Positions 34,701-43,071 are shown, counted from the stretch's first letter. The stretch: 64,000 nt of DNA from Ancylobacter mangrovi (GCF_024752355.1 NZ_JANTHZ010000003.1:270047-334046); one strand, 5' to 3'. Made by a program: numbers and translations. The notes: a model not told the origin generated them from the letters alone.

Positions 34701-34804
34701 CCGAGCCGGGAATAGGCGAACAGGCCGGCGCCGACGACCGCGATCATGAAGTAGATGACCAGCGAGCGCTCGCGCACCGCCCATTCGGAAAGGTTGAAGC
34801 GCAT
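31763..34804 (-). CDS. RND efflux transporter, inner-membrane pump subunit
   Basis: This is an HAE1/AcrB-superfamily proton-driven pump of 1013 residues. The N-terminal helix follows FNLSEWAVRERSLVIYFMI, and the two large periplasmic loops lie around residues 35-330 and 550-860. The proton-relay region of helix 4 reads LGALIIALALMVDDAMTTTD. The family is the VexF/MexK/CzcA-like clade with GRAEDPSFVIKTMVV. It is translated from an ATG that overlaps the adaptor stop by one base (TGATG). No outer-membrane channel gene is in the operon, so it probably borrows a TolC-type protein. Substrates are unknown. Confidence 0.93.
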   Translation of the reverse strand: MRFNLSEWAVRERSLVIYFMIAVVGAGLFAYSRLGRAEDPSFVIKTMVVQAAWPGASIEDTLQQVTERLERTLQETPNLDHIRSYTRPGVTTIFVDLKDSTTAAEVPDVWYHVRKSVGDMRHTLPAGVVGPGFNDEFGDTFGLIYGFTADGFTHRELRDYVERARSRLLNVPDVAKIELLGEQDEQIFVEFSMRELATLGIDRSALVAALQAQNVVQPAGTIQTGDEKLAIDVTGAFGSEQDIANINFAVGGRMLRLSDIATVRRGYVDPPRPMFRVNGEPAIGLAISMREGGDILQLGHNVEQAMAEITAELPIGIEPHLVADQAVTVRSAITEFMTSLWQAILIILVVSFIALGLRAGLMVALTIPLTLAGVFAVMWLLNIDMQRISLGALIIALALMVDDAMTTTDATLGRLAAGERKEVAAVYAFRTYAFAMLAGTLVTIAGFVPVGFAASSAGEYTFTLFAVVAVALLVSWLVAVLFAPLIGLVILKPPKSAGGEPGRVMRVYRGLLSAALAARWVTVAITLALFVAAVLLMPLIPRQFFPSSDRPELLVDLQLPQNASIYATERAMERLDAALKGDPDVDRWSGYVGRGAIRFYLPLNAHLPNDFFGQAVVVAKDVEARERLHARLVKLLAEDFPSVVSRVSPLELGPPVGWPIQYRVVGTDLTQVRDIALKLAEVIAADPLTRTVNYDWIEPAREIRVHVNQDQARLLGLSTAAIGAVLNTVVTGAPVTQVRDDIYLVNVVLRATDEQRVSLDTLRTLQVPLPGGRTVPLSQFATFDYAQTQPLVWRRDRLPTLTVQSDIVEGVLPETVVDQLGPRIAELAKTLPAGYRIETGGTVEESASSLASVQAVVPLMLLIMLTVLMFQLRRFSLTFIVLSVAPLGLIGVVLALLVSNRPLGFVAILGVLALIGMIIKNAVILIGQIEAERAAGKAVREAVVDASCARFTPIMLTAVSTVLGMIPIAPTVFWGPMAFAIMGGLLVATLLTLLFLPALYLATSRERRPPATP

Positions 34805-35892
34805 CACGACCCCGCGCCGAGCAGGCGGACCTTCTGCCCGGGATGCAGCGCCTGCACCCCGGCCGTGACCACCACCTCGCCGGCCGACAGGCCCGAGGCG
34901 ACGCCGACCTCGGCCGGCGAGAAGCTGCCCACCTCGATATTGCGCAGCGCGACCGTCTGGCTGGATGTATCGACCACCCAGACCGCCGGCTTGCCGTTGG
35001 CCGCGGTGAGGGCGGAGGCGGGGATCTCGATCATCGGGTCGTTGGAAAGCCGCACCCGGCCGTCGACGGTGGCGCCGAGCCGCATCGCCTCGGGCGGGTT
35101 GTCGAGGCCGACGCGCACGCGGAAGGTGCGGGTCACCGGGTCGGCCTGCGGCGCCACCTCGCGCACGCGGCCGGTGGCGGTCACGCCCGGGTCGTCGCTG
35201 AGCGAGACGGTGATGACCGCGTCGGCCGGCGACGAGCGAAGCATCTGCGCGGGAACGTCGAACACCGCGTCGCGCCCGCCCTTGCGGGCGAGCTGGAGGA
35301 TCATCTGCCCGGCCTGCACCACCTCGCCGGGCTCGGCGCCGCGGGCGGTCACGGTGCCCGGCGCGTCGGCGACGAGGTCGGTGTAGCCGACATTGTCCTC
35401 GGCGATCTTGAGCTGCGCCTCGGCATCGTCCACCGCGGACTGCGCCGCCTGCTGGGCGGTGCGCGCGGCGTCGTGATTGGCGCGGGTGGTGAAGCCGTTT
35501 GCGATCAGCCGGTCCTGCCGCTCGAAGGTGTTGGCCGCGGTGACGAGCTGGCTCTCGGCGGCGGTGAGCGCCGCGCGCGCCGAGCGCAGCGTGTTGAGCG
35601 CGTTCTGCGGGTCGAGGCGGGCGACCACCTGGCCCGCCTTCACCTGGTCGCCGACATTGGCGCTGCGCTCGATCATCCGTCCGCCGACGCGGAAGGAGAG
35701 CGCGGCCTGGTCCTGCGCCTCGACCTGGCCGGTGAAGGTGACGAGCTGGCCGCCCTGGCCCTTGTCGACCGTGATCACGCGGACCGGGCGCGGGGGCGGC
35801 GCCTCCGCTTCCGTCTGCTCGCCGCAGCCCGCGAGAAGAAGAGACGCGACGAGTGCAACGACACTCGCCCAGGGCCCCGCCGCCGTCGTCAT
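34804..35892 (-). CDS. RND efflux periplasmic adaptor lipoprotein
   Basis: This membrane-fusion protein has 362 residues from ATG 35892. The signal ends in a lipobox (VASLLLAGC, Cys23). The lipoyl/barrel-sandwich halves (LSFRVGGRMIERSANVGDQV and APGTVTARGAEPGEVVQAG) flank an alpha-hairpin (about 95-165), followed by the beta-barrel and membrane-proximal domains. ATG 35892 has AGAGGA nine bases upstream. ATG at 35913 lacks good spacing but would add basic residues to the signal n-region, which the shorter form lacks, so the start is uncertain. The pump gene overlaps its 3' end. Confidence 0.9.
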   Translation of the reverse strand: MTTAAGPWASVVALVASLLLAGCGEQTEAEAPPPRPVRVITVDKGQGGQLVTFTGQVEAQDQAALSFRVGGRMIERSANVGDQVKAGQVVARLDPQNALNTLRSARAALTAAESQLVTAANTFERQDRLIANGFTTRANHDAARTAQQAAQSAVDDAEAQLKIAEDNVGYTDLVADAPGTVTARGAEPGEVVQAGQMILQLARKGGRDAVFDVPAQMLRSSPADAVITVSLSDDPGVTATGRVREVAPQADPVTRTFRVRVGLDNPPEAMRLGATVDGRVRLSNDPMIEIPASALTAANGKPAVWVVDTSSQTVALRNIEVGSFSPAEVGVASGLSAGEVVVTAGVQALHPGQKVRLLGAGS

Positions 35893-36210
35893 GCCGTTCC
35901 GTCCTCTCGCCATGCCTCGCCCCGGGGATATGACGATCCGCCGGTTCGGCACCCGGAATCGCGGGCGCGTCCTCGCGCCTCGACGGCCGGCTGCCGCAAC
36001 TGAGCGGCGCCATTATACACGGGTGAAAGGCGAAGAAAGCCGCGTTCCGTCCCGATCCTGTGCGCGATGTCCCGCCAGGCGGAGAATTCGCGTGCGGCGC
36101 ACAAGACGATGGGTCGGCACTATTGCCACGGGCCGGCCTCGTTCGGCACAGTAGCTCACACCGGCGGCCGGGCGACGGTCGCCGCCGCCCCTGCGGGAGC
36201 CCGTGCCAAG
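35893..36210. other. Divergent intergenic region between RND and Mrp operons
   Basis: About 318 bp separate the two divergent operons. No gene is supported: the MrpE frame is open through much of it, but the extra N-terminal sequence would be low-complexity and unlike MrpE. Besides a consensus -10 on the minus strand, listed separately, no clear repeat was seen. A promoter for the Mrp operon is expected here but not identified. Confidence 0.5.
36012..36017 (-). promoter_or_regulatory. Candidate -10 element of the RND operon
   Basis: The minus strand reads GTGTATAATG here, giving a perfect TATAAT about 120 bp upstream of the adaptor start. No convincing TTGACA lies 16-18 bp upstream, so activator dependence or chance occurrence is possible. 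Confidence 0.3.
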
Positions 36211-36714
36211 GTGCCACGTCCCTCGCCCCTGTCTTCGCTCCGGCACGGCGCGCTGCGCGCCGCGGCCTTCCTCGCGCTCTGGCTGGTGCTGCACGGCGGC
36301 GGCGCGGGGGCGATGACGGTCGGCGTGCTGACCGCGCTGGCGGCGGCCCGGCTCAGCCTCGCCCTGCTGCCGTCCGGCCCCGGGCGGATCGCGTGGGGGC
36401 GGCTCGCAGGGCTCGTCGCGCGCTTTCCCGGGCAGTCGCTGCGCGCGGGGATTGAGGTCGCACGGCTCGCGCTCGCCCCCGCCTCGCGCCTGCGGCCCGG
36501 CCTCGTCGCCTGCCCGGCACGGCTTCCCGCCGGCACCGCGCGCGACGTGTTCCACGCCTATCTGAGCCTCCAGCCGGGCACGCTGCCGGTGGGAATGCGC
36601 GACGCGCGCACCGTGCTCATCCATGCGCTCGACCTCGACCGGCCGGTGACGCGCGAGGTCGCCGCCGCCGAGGCCGGTCTCGCCCGCATCCGGGAGCCGC
36701 GCGCCGATGGCTGA
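36211..36714 (+). CDS. mrpE: Mrp-type cation/proton antiporter subunit E
   Basis: This is a small inner-membrane subunit of a multisubunit Na+(K+)/H+ antiporter (Mrp/Mnh/Pha). GTG at 36211 gives 167 residues, the MrpE size. A longer open frame begins at 36067 but adds about 48 low-complexity residues. MrpE traits are paired N-terminal helices (LRAAAFLALWLVLHGG), the central RFPGQSLRAGIEVARLALAP and the conserved LSLQPGTLPVGM..RTVLIHALD. The gene overlaps mrpF by eight bases, first of seven tightly coupled genes. Confidence 0.88.
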   Translation: MPRPSPLSSLRHGALRAAAFLALWLVLHGGGAGAMTVGVLTALAAARLSLALLPSGPGRIAWGRLAGLVARFPGQSLRAGIEVARLALAPASRLRPGLVACPARLPAGTARDVFHAYLSLQPGTLPVGMRDARTVLIHALDLDRPVTREVAAAEAGLARIREPRADG

Positions 36715-36967
36715 ATTCCTGACCGCGGCCGCGCTCGTGCTGGTCGTGCTGGCGGCGGTCGGCCTCATATGGCTGCTGCGCGCGCCGAGCGTCGCCGAGC
36801 GCATGATGGCGGTGCAGCTCGCCGGCACGGCGGGCACGGGCGTCGCGCTGCTGCTCGCTATCGCTCAGGGCATGGATGCGATCGTCGACGTCGCGCTGGT
36901 GCTGGCGGTGCTCGCCGCCTTCGGCGCGGCCGCGCTCGCAAGCGCCGCCGGGACGCGCTCGTCATGA
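36707..36967 (+). CDS. mrpF: Mrp-type antiporter subunit F
   Basis: This 86-residue protein has three membrane helices. The MrpF motif LIWLLRAPSVAERMMAVQLAGTAGTG with the conserved acidic residue in helix 3 (GMDAIVDVALVLAVLAAFG) is clear. It overlaps mrpE upstream and shares ATGA with mrpG downstream, so all three are translationally coupled. Confidence 0.9.
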   Translation: MAEFLTAAALVLVVLAAVGLIWLLRAPSVAERMMAVQLAGTAGTGVALLLAIAQGMDAIVDVALVLAVLAAFGAAALASAAGTRSS

Positions 36968-37278
36968 GCCTGCTGGCGGACATCTTCACCATTGTCGCGG
37001 TGACGGCAGGGCTCGGCTTCTTCCTCGCCGGTACGGCCGGGCTGCTGCGCTTTCCCGATGCTCTCTCGCGCCTGCACGCGCTGACCAAGGCCGACAATCT
37101 CGGCCTCGGCCTGATCGTGCTGGGGCTGGTGCCGCAGGCCGGAAGCCTCGGCGGCGCGCTGAAGCTGGTCGCGGTCTGGCTGCTGGCGCTCGGCGCCGGC
37201 GGCATCGCCGGGCAGATGATCGCACAGATCGTGAACGGCCGCGGGAAGCGCGCCGTTAATGGCGGGCGGGAGGGATGA
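36964..37278 (+). CDS. mrpG: Mrp-type antiporter subunit G
   Basis: This 104-residue protein has three membrane helices. The MrpG/PhaG signature GLLRFPDALSRLHALTKADNLGLGLIVLG is unmistakable. The start overlaps mrpF (ATGA) and the end overlaps the next gene by four bases. Confidence 0.93.
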   Translation: MSLLADIFTIVAVTAGLGFFLAGTAGLLRFPDALSRLHALTKADNLGLGLIVLGLVPQAGSLGGALKLVAVWLLALGAGGIAGQMIAQIVNGRGKRAVNGGREG

Positions 37279-38201
37279 ACGCGACCCTCGACGCGGTGCT
37301 CGCCCTGATGCTGCCGGTGATGGCGCTGTTCAGCCTGAACGCGCGTGACGAGCGCTCGGCGGTGATCGGCTTCATGGCGCTCGGCCTGCTGCTGGCGCTC
37401 GCCTGGGTGCGGCTCGGCGCGGTCGACGTCGCGCTTACCGAGGCGGCGATCGGCGCGCTGACGGGCGTGCTGCTGCTCGGTGCCGCCTCTGCCGCCGTGT
37501 CCGTCGCCGTGCCGCGCACCGGCTCTCCGCTCCTGCGGGGGCTGCTCGCCCTCGCGGCGGCGCTGGTCGCCGCCGGCGTCGCCGTGATCGTCGCCGGCGC
37601 GCCCGACCCGGCGCCGAGCCTCGCCGCGGCGGCGGTGGCCCATCTCGGCGCGCTCGAACTCGGCAACCCGGTGACGGCGGTGCTGCTCGCCTATCGGGCC
37701 CTCGACACGCTGCTGGAGACGGTCGTCGTGCTGCTGGCGTTGATCGGCGTCTGGTCGCTGGCGGGCGAGGGGGAATGGCGCGGCGCGCCCGCCGCGCCGG
37801 GCGGCACGGCGAGCCGGCCGGTGGTGCTGCTCGCCCGGCTGCTGCCGCCGGTCGGGCTGGTGGTCGCGGTCCACCTGCTGTGGGTGGGGGCGGACGCGCC
37901 GGGCGGCAAGTTCCAGGCGGCGACGCTGATCGCCGCCATGTGGCTGCTGGTGCTGATGGCCGGGCTGCGGGCACCGCCCGAGCTCGGCGGGGCGAGGCTG
38001 CGCGGGTTGATCGCCGCCGGGCCAGCGGTGTTCATCGCCATCGGTCTCGCCGGCTTCCTCGTGCCGGGGCAGTTCCTCGCCTATCCCGAAGGCTGGGCCA
38101 AGGCGGCGATCATCGTCATCGAGGTCGCGCTCACCGCCTCGCTCGCCGCCATGCTGGCGCTGATCGTGCTGGGGCCGGGCACCGGGGAGCGGCGGACATG
38201 A
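37275..38201 (+). CDS. mrpB: DUF4040-MnhB fusion: MrpA C-terminal module plus subunit B
   Basis: This 308-residue membrane protein fuses two modules. The N-terminal third (MALGLLLALAWVRLGAVDVA then EAAIGALTG) matches DUF4040, which in classical Mrp is part of the MrpA C-terminus and in archaeal Mbh is the separate MbhD. The C-terminal half (LLPPVGLVVAVHLLWVGADA, PGGKFQAATLIAAMW, then GQFLAYPEGWAKAAIIVIEV) is MnhB/MrpB. The canonical PGGGFQ appears here as PGGKFQ, putting a lysine in the membrane-proximal loop. There is no full-length MrpA in the operon. The gene overlaps both neighbours by four bases. Confidence 0.85.
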   Translation: MNATLDAVLALMLPVMALFSLNARDERSAVIGFMALGLLLALAWVRLGAVDVALTEAAIGALTGVLLLGAASAAVSVAVPRTGSPLLRGLLALAAALVAAGVAVIVAGAPDPAPSLAAAAVAHLGALELGNPVTAVLLAYRALDTLLETVVVLLALIGVWSLAGEGEWRGAPAAPGGTASRPVVLLARLLPPVGLVVAVHLLWVGADAPGGKFQAATLIAAMWLLVLMAGLRAPPELGGARLRGLIAAGPAVFIAIGLAGFLVPGQFLAYPEGWAKAAIIVIEVALTASLAAMLALIVLGPGTGERRT

Positions 38202-38545
38202 GCGGGCCGCTGCTCTACGGCCTCGCCGCCGCGGCGCTGATCGGGCTCGGGCTCCACGGCGTGCTCGCCCATGCCGCGCCGCTGCGCCGGGTGCTGGCGT
38301 TCAACCTTGTGGGGGCCGGCGTCTTCCTGCTGTTCGGCGTCGGGGCGCGGCGCGGGGCGGCGGCCGGGCTGCCGGGCGATCCGGTGCCGCAGGCGCTGGT
38401 CATCACCGGGATCGTGGTCGCCTTCGCCGCCACCGCGCTCGCCATGGCGCTGATCCGGCGCCTCGCCATCCTGCGCGCGGCCGCTGCCGGCACGCCGGAG
38501 GAGGGGGCCGCGCCGGCCGCCGCCCCGCCGCGGGAGACGCGCTGA
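38198..38545 (+). CDS. mrpC: Mrp-type antiporter subunit C (NuoK-like)
   Basis: This 115-residue protein has three membrane helices, homologous to NuoK. LRRVLAFNLVGAGVFLLFGVGAR and DPVPQALVITGIVVAFAATALAMALI are the typical MrpC/MnhC segments, with the conserved DPVPQALVIT. An alanine/proline-rich tail of about 20 residues ends the protein. The start overlaps the upstream stop (ATGA). Confidence 0.93.
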   Translation: MSGPLLYGLAAAALIGLGLHGVLAHAAPLRRVLAFNLVGAGVFLLFGVGARRGAAAGLPGDPVPQALVITGIVVAFAATALAMALIRRLAILRAAAAGTPEEGAAPAAAPPRETR

Positions 38546-38546
38546 G

Positions 38547-40064
38547 ATGGTCGGCGACGCGCTGGCGTCCTCCCCCGGCGGCTATCTGCTGGTGCTCGCC
38601 GTCCTCGTGCCGGTGATCGGCATGCTGGCGATGCCGGTGATGGGGCTGCTGCGGGTGCGGCACGCGGCGAGCCTCGCCTTCGCGACCATCGCCGTCGGGG
38701 TCGCGGTCGTCGGCGCGGTGGGATGGCGCGTCGTGGGCTCGGGCGAGGCGCTGGTCTACGGGATCGGCGGCTGGAGCCCGCCGCTCGGGCTGGCGCTGCG
38801 CGCGGACGGGCTCTCGGCGGTGATGATGGCGATGGCGGCGCTGGTGATCGCCCTCGTCGCCCTCTATGCGCGCCCGCAATTCGCGGCGGCGGAGACGGCG
38901 CCGGGCGGACGGCGCGCCTTCGGGTTCTGGGCGCTGCTGATGGGGCTGTGGAGCGCGCTGAACCTCGCCTTCGTCGGCGAGGACCTGTTCAACCTGTTCG
39001 TGGCGCTGGAGCTGCTGACCTTCGCCGCCGTGCCGCTGGTCTGCCTCGACGGCACCGCGGCGACGCTGGAGGCGGCGCTGCGCTACCTCGTCTTCGCGCT
39101 GGTCGGCTCGGTGCTCTACCTGCTCGGCGTGGCGGTGCTCTATGCGCGCTACGGCACGCTCGACATCGGCCTGCTGCACGAGCTGGCCTACCCCGATTTC
39201 GCCACCCACGCCGCGATCGCGCTGATGATCGGCGGGCTGATGGCGAAGGCGGCGCTGTTCCCGCTGCATCTGTGGCTGCCGCCGGCCCATGCCGGGGCGC
39301 CGGCGCCGGCGAGCGCGGTGCTGTCCGCGCTGGTGGTGAAGGCGCCGTTCTTCATCATCGTGCGGCTGTGGTTCGACGTGCTGCCCGGCGCCTCGCACGA
39401 GGCGGCGGCGCGCGCGCTCGCCATGCTTGGGGCGGCGGCGATCCTGGTGTGCAGCGTGGTGGCGCTGCGCCAAGCACGGCTGAAGCTGATGATCGCCTAT
39501 TCGACCGTGGCGCAGGTCGGCTACCTGTTCCTGATGTTCCAGCTCACCATCGAGCCCGGCGTGCCGGCCTGGGCGACCATCGGCTGGACCGGGGGCATGC
39601 TGCAGCTTGTCTCGCATGCGCTCGCCAAGGCGGCGATGTTCCTCGCCGCCGGGCTGATCGCCGAGGCGCTCGGCCATGACCGCATCGACGAGCTCGCCGG
39701 CGCCGGGCGCGCCGTGCCGGTGAGCCTGTTCGCCTTCGGCCTCGCCGGCCTGTCGCTGATGGGGCTTCCGCCGAGCGGCGGGTTCATCGCCAAGCTGCTG
39801 CTGCTCAGCGCCGCGACGCTCAGCGGGGCGTGGTGGATCGCGGTGGTGATCAGCGTCGGCGGGCTGCTCGCCGCCGCCTATGTCACGCGGGTGCTCAAGC
39901 GCGCCATGGCGCCGCCGCCGGAAGGCATCGTCACCTCGCCGGTGGCGCGCTCGCGCGAGCTGGCGGCGCTCGCCCTTGCGCTGTGCGCGGTCGCGCTCGG
40001 CCTGGTGCCGCTCCAGCCCTTCGACCTGCTCGCCATCGGCCGGGCGGGCGTGGCGCTGCCGTGA
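38547..40064 (+). CDS. mrpD: Mrp-type antiporter subunit D (NuoM/N-like proton channel)
   Basis: This membrane protein of 505 residues has about 14 helices and belongs to the proton-conducting antiporter family shared with complex I. Key residues of the channel are visible: FVALELLTFAAVPLV with the helix-5-type glutamate, MAKAALFPLHLWLPPAHAGAP with the helix-7 lysine, and SHALAKAAMFLAAGLI with the histidine/lysine of the C-terminal half-channel. It starts one base after mrpC ends. Confidence 0.93.
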   Translation: MVGDALASSPGGYLLVLAVLVPVIGMLAMPVMGLLRVRHAASLAFATIAVGVAVVGAVGWRVVGSGEALVYGIGGWSPPLGLALRADGLSAVMMAMAALVIALVALYARPQFAAAETAPGGRRAFGFWALLMGLWSALNLAFVGEDLFNLFVALELLTFAAVPLVCLDGTAATLEAALRYLVFALVGSVLYLLGVAVLYARYGTLDIGLLHELAYPDFATHAAIALMIGGLMAKAALFPLHLWLPPAHAGAPAPASAVLSALVVKAPFFIIVRLWFDVLPGASHEAAARALAMLGAAAILVCSVVALRQARLKLMIAYSTVAQVGYLFLMFQLTIEPGVPAWATIGWTGGMLQLVSHALAKAAMFLAAGLIAEALGHDRIDELAGAGRAVPVSLFAFGLAGLSLMGLPPSGGFIAKLLLLSAATLSGAWWIAVVISVGGLLAAAYVTRVLKRAMAPPPEGIVTSPVARSRELAALALALCAVALGLVPLQPFDLLAIGRAGVALP

Positions 40065-40074
40065 GGGGGAGGCG

Positions 40075-41703
40075 ATGACGCTGTCCGGGGCCCTGCTCGC
40101 CGCCACGCTCGCGACGCCGCTCGCCTTTGCCGCGCTCTGCCTGCTGGCGCCGTTCCGCCGCCGCGTCTTCGCGCTCCTCCCGCTGGCGCCACTGCCGGGG
40201 CTGGCGACCGCGCTGCTTGCGCCCGGCGGATCGCTGCTGCTGGCGCCGGCGCCGCTGCGCCTCGTGCTGGCGCTCGACGCGCCGGGCGCGATGCTGCTCG
40301 GCGGCGCGTCGCTGCTGTGGAGCTGCGCCGGCCTCTATGCCGGAAGCTATATGGGCGCGCGGGCCGGACACACCGGCTTCGCGGTGTGGTGGCTGCTGAC
40401 GCTCGCCGGCAGCCTCGGCGTCTTCATCGTCGCCGACATGACGAGCTTCTACCTGATGTTCTCGCTGGTCAGCCTCGCCGCCTACGGGCTGGTGGCGCAT
40501 GAGGGCACGCCGGCGGCCGAGCGGGCGGGGCTCGCCTATATGGCGCTGGCGCTGCTCGGCGAGGCGTTCCTGCTGTTCGGTTTCGTGCTGCTGGCGACCG
40601 CCGGGCCGAATGGCAACCCGCTGATCGCCGACGCGGTGGCGATGCTCGACGGCTCGCCCTGGCGGGCGGCGACGCTCACCCTCCTGATCCTCGGCTTCGG
40701 CCTGAAGATGGGGCTGGTGCCGCTGCACATATGGATGCCGCTGGCGCATCCGGTGGCGCCGATGCCGGCCTCGGCGGTGCTGAGCGGCATCGTCGTCAAG
40801 GCCGGCGTGATCGGGCTGATCCGGTTTCTGCCTTTCGACCGGGCGGCGCCGGACTGGGGCACGGCGCTGGCCGCGCTCGGCCTCTTCACCGCCTATTACG
40901 GGGTGGGCGTCGGCATCACCCAGCGCAACCCCAAGACCGTGCTGGCCTATTCCACCGTCAGCCAGATGGGGCTCGTCGCCGCCATCATCGGCGCCGGCAT
41001 GGCGGCCGGCGCTGCGGATGCGACCCGGCTCGCCGCCTATTACGGGCTGCACCACCTGCTGGTGAAGGGCGCGCTGTTCATGGGCGTGGGCGTCGTCGCC
41101 GCCACCGGGGCGCGCCGGCGCCCGCTCGTGCTCGGCGTGATGGCGGTGATGGCGTTCAGCCTCGCCGGGCTGCCCTTCACCAGCGGCGCGCTCGCCAAAT
41201 ACGCCGCCAAGGCTGTGCTGGGCGAAGGCGCGACGGGCACGCTCGCCACCCTCTCCGCCGCCGGCAGCACGCTGCTGATGCTGCATTTCCTGCGGCTGCT
41301 GGCGGGCATCTCGAAGGCGCGCCCGCAGGACCGCGCACCCGCCGGCATGGTGGTGCCGTGGCTGGTCGCCGCGTTCGCCTCGTTCGCCGTCGCCTGGGCG
41401 CTGTTCCCGCAGGCGACCGGCGGCGGCCTCGCCGGCGTGCTGGCGCCCGCGGCGCTGTGGAAGGCGACATGGCCGATCCTGCTCGGCCTTTTGCTGGCGC
41501 CCGGCCTCGCCCGCTGGGGCGCGCGGCTGCCGGCGATCCCGGAAGGCGATATCGCCGTGCTGGCCGAGCGCGCCGGGCCGGCGGTGCGCCGGTTCGGCCA
41601 TGGCGTCGAGTGGTTCGACGCCGCGATGCGGGCATGGCCGGTGGCGGGGCTGGCGCTGCTCGCCATCGTGCTGGCGCTGGGCGCGCTGCTCGCCCTGCCC
41701 TGA
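40075..41703 (+). CDS. Second MrpD-like/NuoL-like antiporter subunit
   Basis: This is a second proton-channel subunit of 542 residues, related to HyfB/MrpD/NuoL but not to the C-terminal half of MrpA. SFYLMFSLVSLAAYGLVAH, LKMGLVPLHIWMPLAHPVAP and YYGLHHLLVKGALFMGVGVV contain the expected membrane-embedded Glu/Lys/His. The C-terminal LPAIPEGDIAVLAERAGP resembles Hyf/Hyc-type members. It has a strong Shine-Dalgarno (GAGGGGGAGG) and ends the operon. It may replace the missing MrpA antiporter domain. Confidence 0.88.
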   Translation: MTLSGALLAATLATPLAFAALCLLAPFRRRVFALLPLAPLPGLATALLAPGGSLLLAPAPLRLVLALDAPGAMLLGGASLLWSCAGLYAGSYMGARAGHTGFAVWWLLTLAGSLGVFIVADMTSFYLMFSLVSLAAYGLVAHEGTPAAERAGLAYMALALLGEAFLLFGFVLLATAGPNGNPLIADAVAMLDGSPWRAATLTLLILGFGLKMGLVPLHIWMPLAHPVAPMPASAVLSGIVVKAGVIGLIRFLPFDRAAPDWGTALAALGLFTAYYGVGVGITQRNPKTVLAYSTVSQMGLVAAIIGAGMAAGAADATRLAAYYGLHHLLVKGALFMGVGVVAATGARRRPLVLGVMAVMAFSLAGLPFTSGALAKYAAKAVLGEGATGTLATLSAAGSTLLMLHFLRLLAGISKARPQDRAPAGMVVPWLVAAFASFAVAWALFPQATGGGLAGVLAPAALWKATWPILLGLLLAPGLARWGARLPAIPEGDIAVLAERAGPAVRRFGHGVEWFDAAMRAWPVAGLALLAIVLALGALLALP

Positions 41704-41834
41704 GCCGCCCCGTTCCATATCAGGGCACCGCCGTGACGCGCGGGCAGGGGATATGCGGCGTCGTCGCCCTCTGGTCAGGGCGCGGCGGGCACGATATTGC
41801 TCACCTTTGCTCGTGCGTGGCCGGCGGAGGCGGA

Positions 41835-43052
41835 ATGCGTCTGGTCGTTGTCCTGTTGGCCGGCCTGTTGTGCGCCGGATGTTCCGGGCGCCCGGTCGGG
41901 GTGCTCACCCCGGTCGAGGCGTCGGTGCCGGAGGCGACGAAGGTCGACATGCTGGTCGCGACCACCCGCGCGCCCTCGACCGACAAGGCGATCCGCTACA
42001 CCGGCGAGCGCGGCAAGGGGATTTCGCTCAGCGCCTTCACCATCTCGATCCCGCCGGACAGCCGGCGCGAGGTCGGCCAGGTGCAGTGGCCGCGCAGCCT
42101 GCCGGCCAACCCGCAGACCGACTTCGCCACCCTCGCGGTGAAGCCGCTCGACGGGGAGAAGGCGGCGCGGAGCTGGCTCGACGGCCACCTGCCGCCCAGC
42201 CGGCGGGTGATGATCTTCGTGCACGGCTTCAACAACCGTTTCGAGGACGCGGTCTACCGCTTCGCGCAGATCGTCCACGATTCCGGCTCGGAAGTGGCGC
42301 CGGTGCTGTTCACCTGGCCCTCGCGCGCCCGGGTGTTCGACTATCTGTTCGACCGCGAGAGCACCATCTTCTCGCGCGATGCGTTCGAGGAGACGGTCTG
42401 GCAGGTCGCGAGCGATCCGCGCGTCGAGGACGTGACCATCATGGCCCATTCCATGGGCGCGTGGCTCGCCATGGAGGGGCTGCGGCAGATGGCGATCCGG
42501 CGCGGCAAGCTGCCGGCGAAGATCAGCAACGTCATCCTCGCCTCGCCCGATGTCGACGTCGACGTGTTCGCCACCCAGTGGCAGGCGCTCAACACGCCGA
42601 AGGCTCATTTCACCCTGTTCGTCTCGCGCGACGACCGCGCGCTCCGGGTGTCGCGCCGCATCGCCGGCGGCGTCGACCGGCTGGGGCTGATCGACGCCGA
42701 CCAGTATTACCGGGAACTGGAGAAGTCCGGCATCGTGGTGATCGACCTCACCGCCATGCGCAGCGGCGACGCGCTCAACCATGGCCGCTTCGCCTCCTCG
42801 CCGGAGGTGGTGCGGCTGATCGGCGAGCGGCTGGTGAACGGCCAGACGGTGACGGATTCGCAGATAAGCCTGGGCGACCGCATCGGCGCGGCGGCGATGG
42901 GCGTCGGCCAGACCGTCGGCGGGGCGGCCGGGCTGGCGCTGAGCGCGCCGATCGCCGTCATCGACCCGGCCACGCGCCGCACCTATCAGGGACAGGTGGA
43001 GCAGTTCGGCCGGGTGGTGACCGAGAACGCCGACGACCCCGCCGCCGAGTGA
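41835..43052 (+). CDS. Alpha/beta hydrolase lipoprotein (DUF900 family)
   Basis: This is a predicted outer- or inner-membrane-anchored hydrolase of 405 residues. The lipoprotein signal is MRLVVVLLAGLLCAGC (lipobox Cys16). The DUF900 core shows IFVHGFNNRFEDAVYRFAQI (oxyanion strand and HGF), the nucleophile elbow MAHSMGAWLA (Ser206) and ILASPDVDVDVFATQ with the acidic residue. A glycine-rich hydrophobic segment (GDRIGAAAMGVGQTVGGAAG) near the end may be membrane-active. The substrate is unknown. It follows the Mrp operon by 131 bp and is probably transcribed separately. Confidence 0.9.
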   Translation: MRLVVVLLAGLLCAGCSGRPVGVLTPVEASVPEATKVDMLVATTRAPSTDKAIRYTGERGKGISLSAFTISIPPDSRREVGQVQWPRSLPANPQTDFATLAVKPLDGEKAARSWLDGHLPPSRRVMIFVHGFNNRFEDAVYRFAQIVHDSGSEVAPVLFTWPSRARVFDYLFDRESTIFSRDAFEETVWQVASDPRVEDVTIMAHSMGAWLAMEGLRQMAIRRGKLPAKISNVILASPDVDVDVFATQWQALNTPKAHFTLFVSRDDRALRVSRRIAGGVDRLGLIDADQYYRELEKSGIVVIDLTAMRSGDALNHGRFASSPEVVRLIGERLVNGQTVTDSQISLGDRIGAAAMGVGQTVGGAAGLALSAPIAVIDPATRRTYQGQVEQFGRVVTENADDPAAE

Positions 43053-43071
43053 GCGCGGGACGGCCCGCCCG

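Noticed and set aside
36067..36210. N-terminal extension of MrpE
   Set aside because: Adds 48 residues without membrane or family character; GTG 36211 gives the usual MrpE length.
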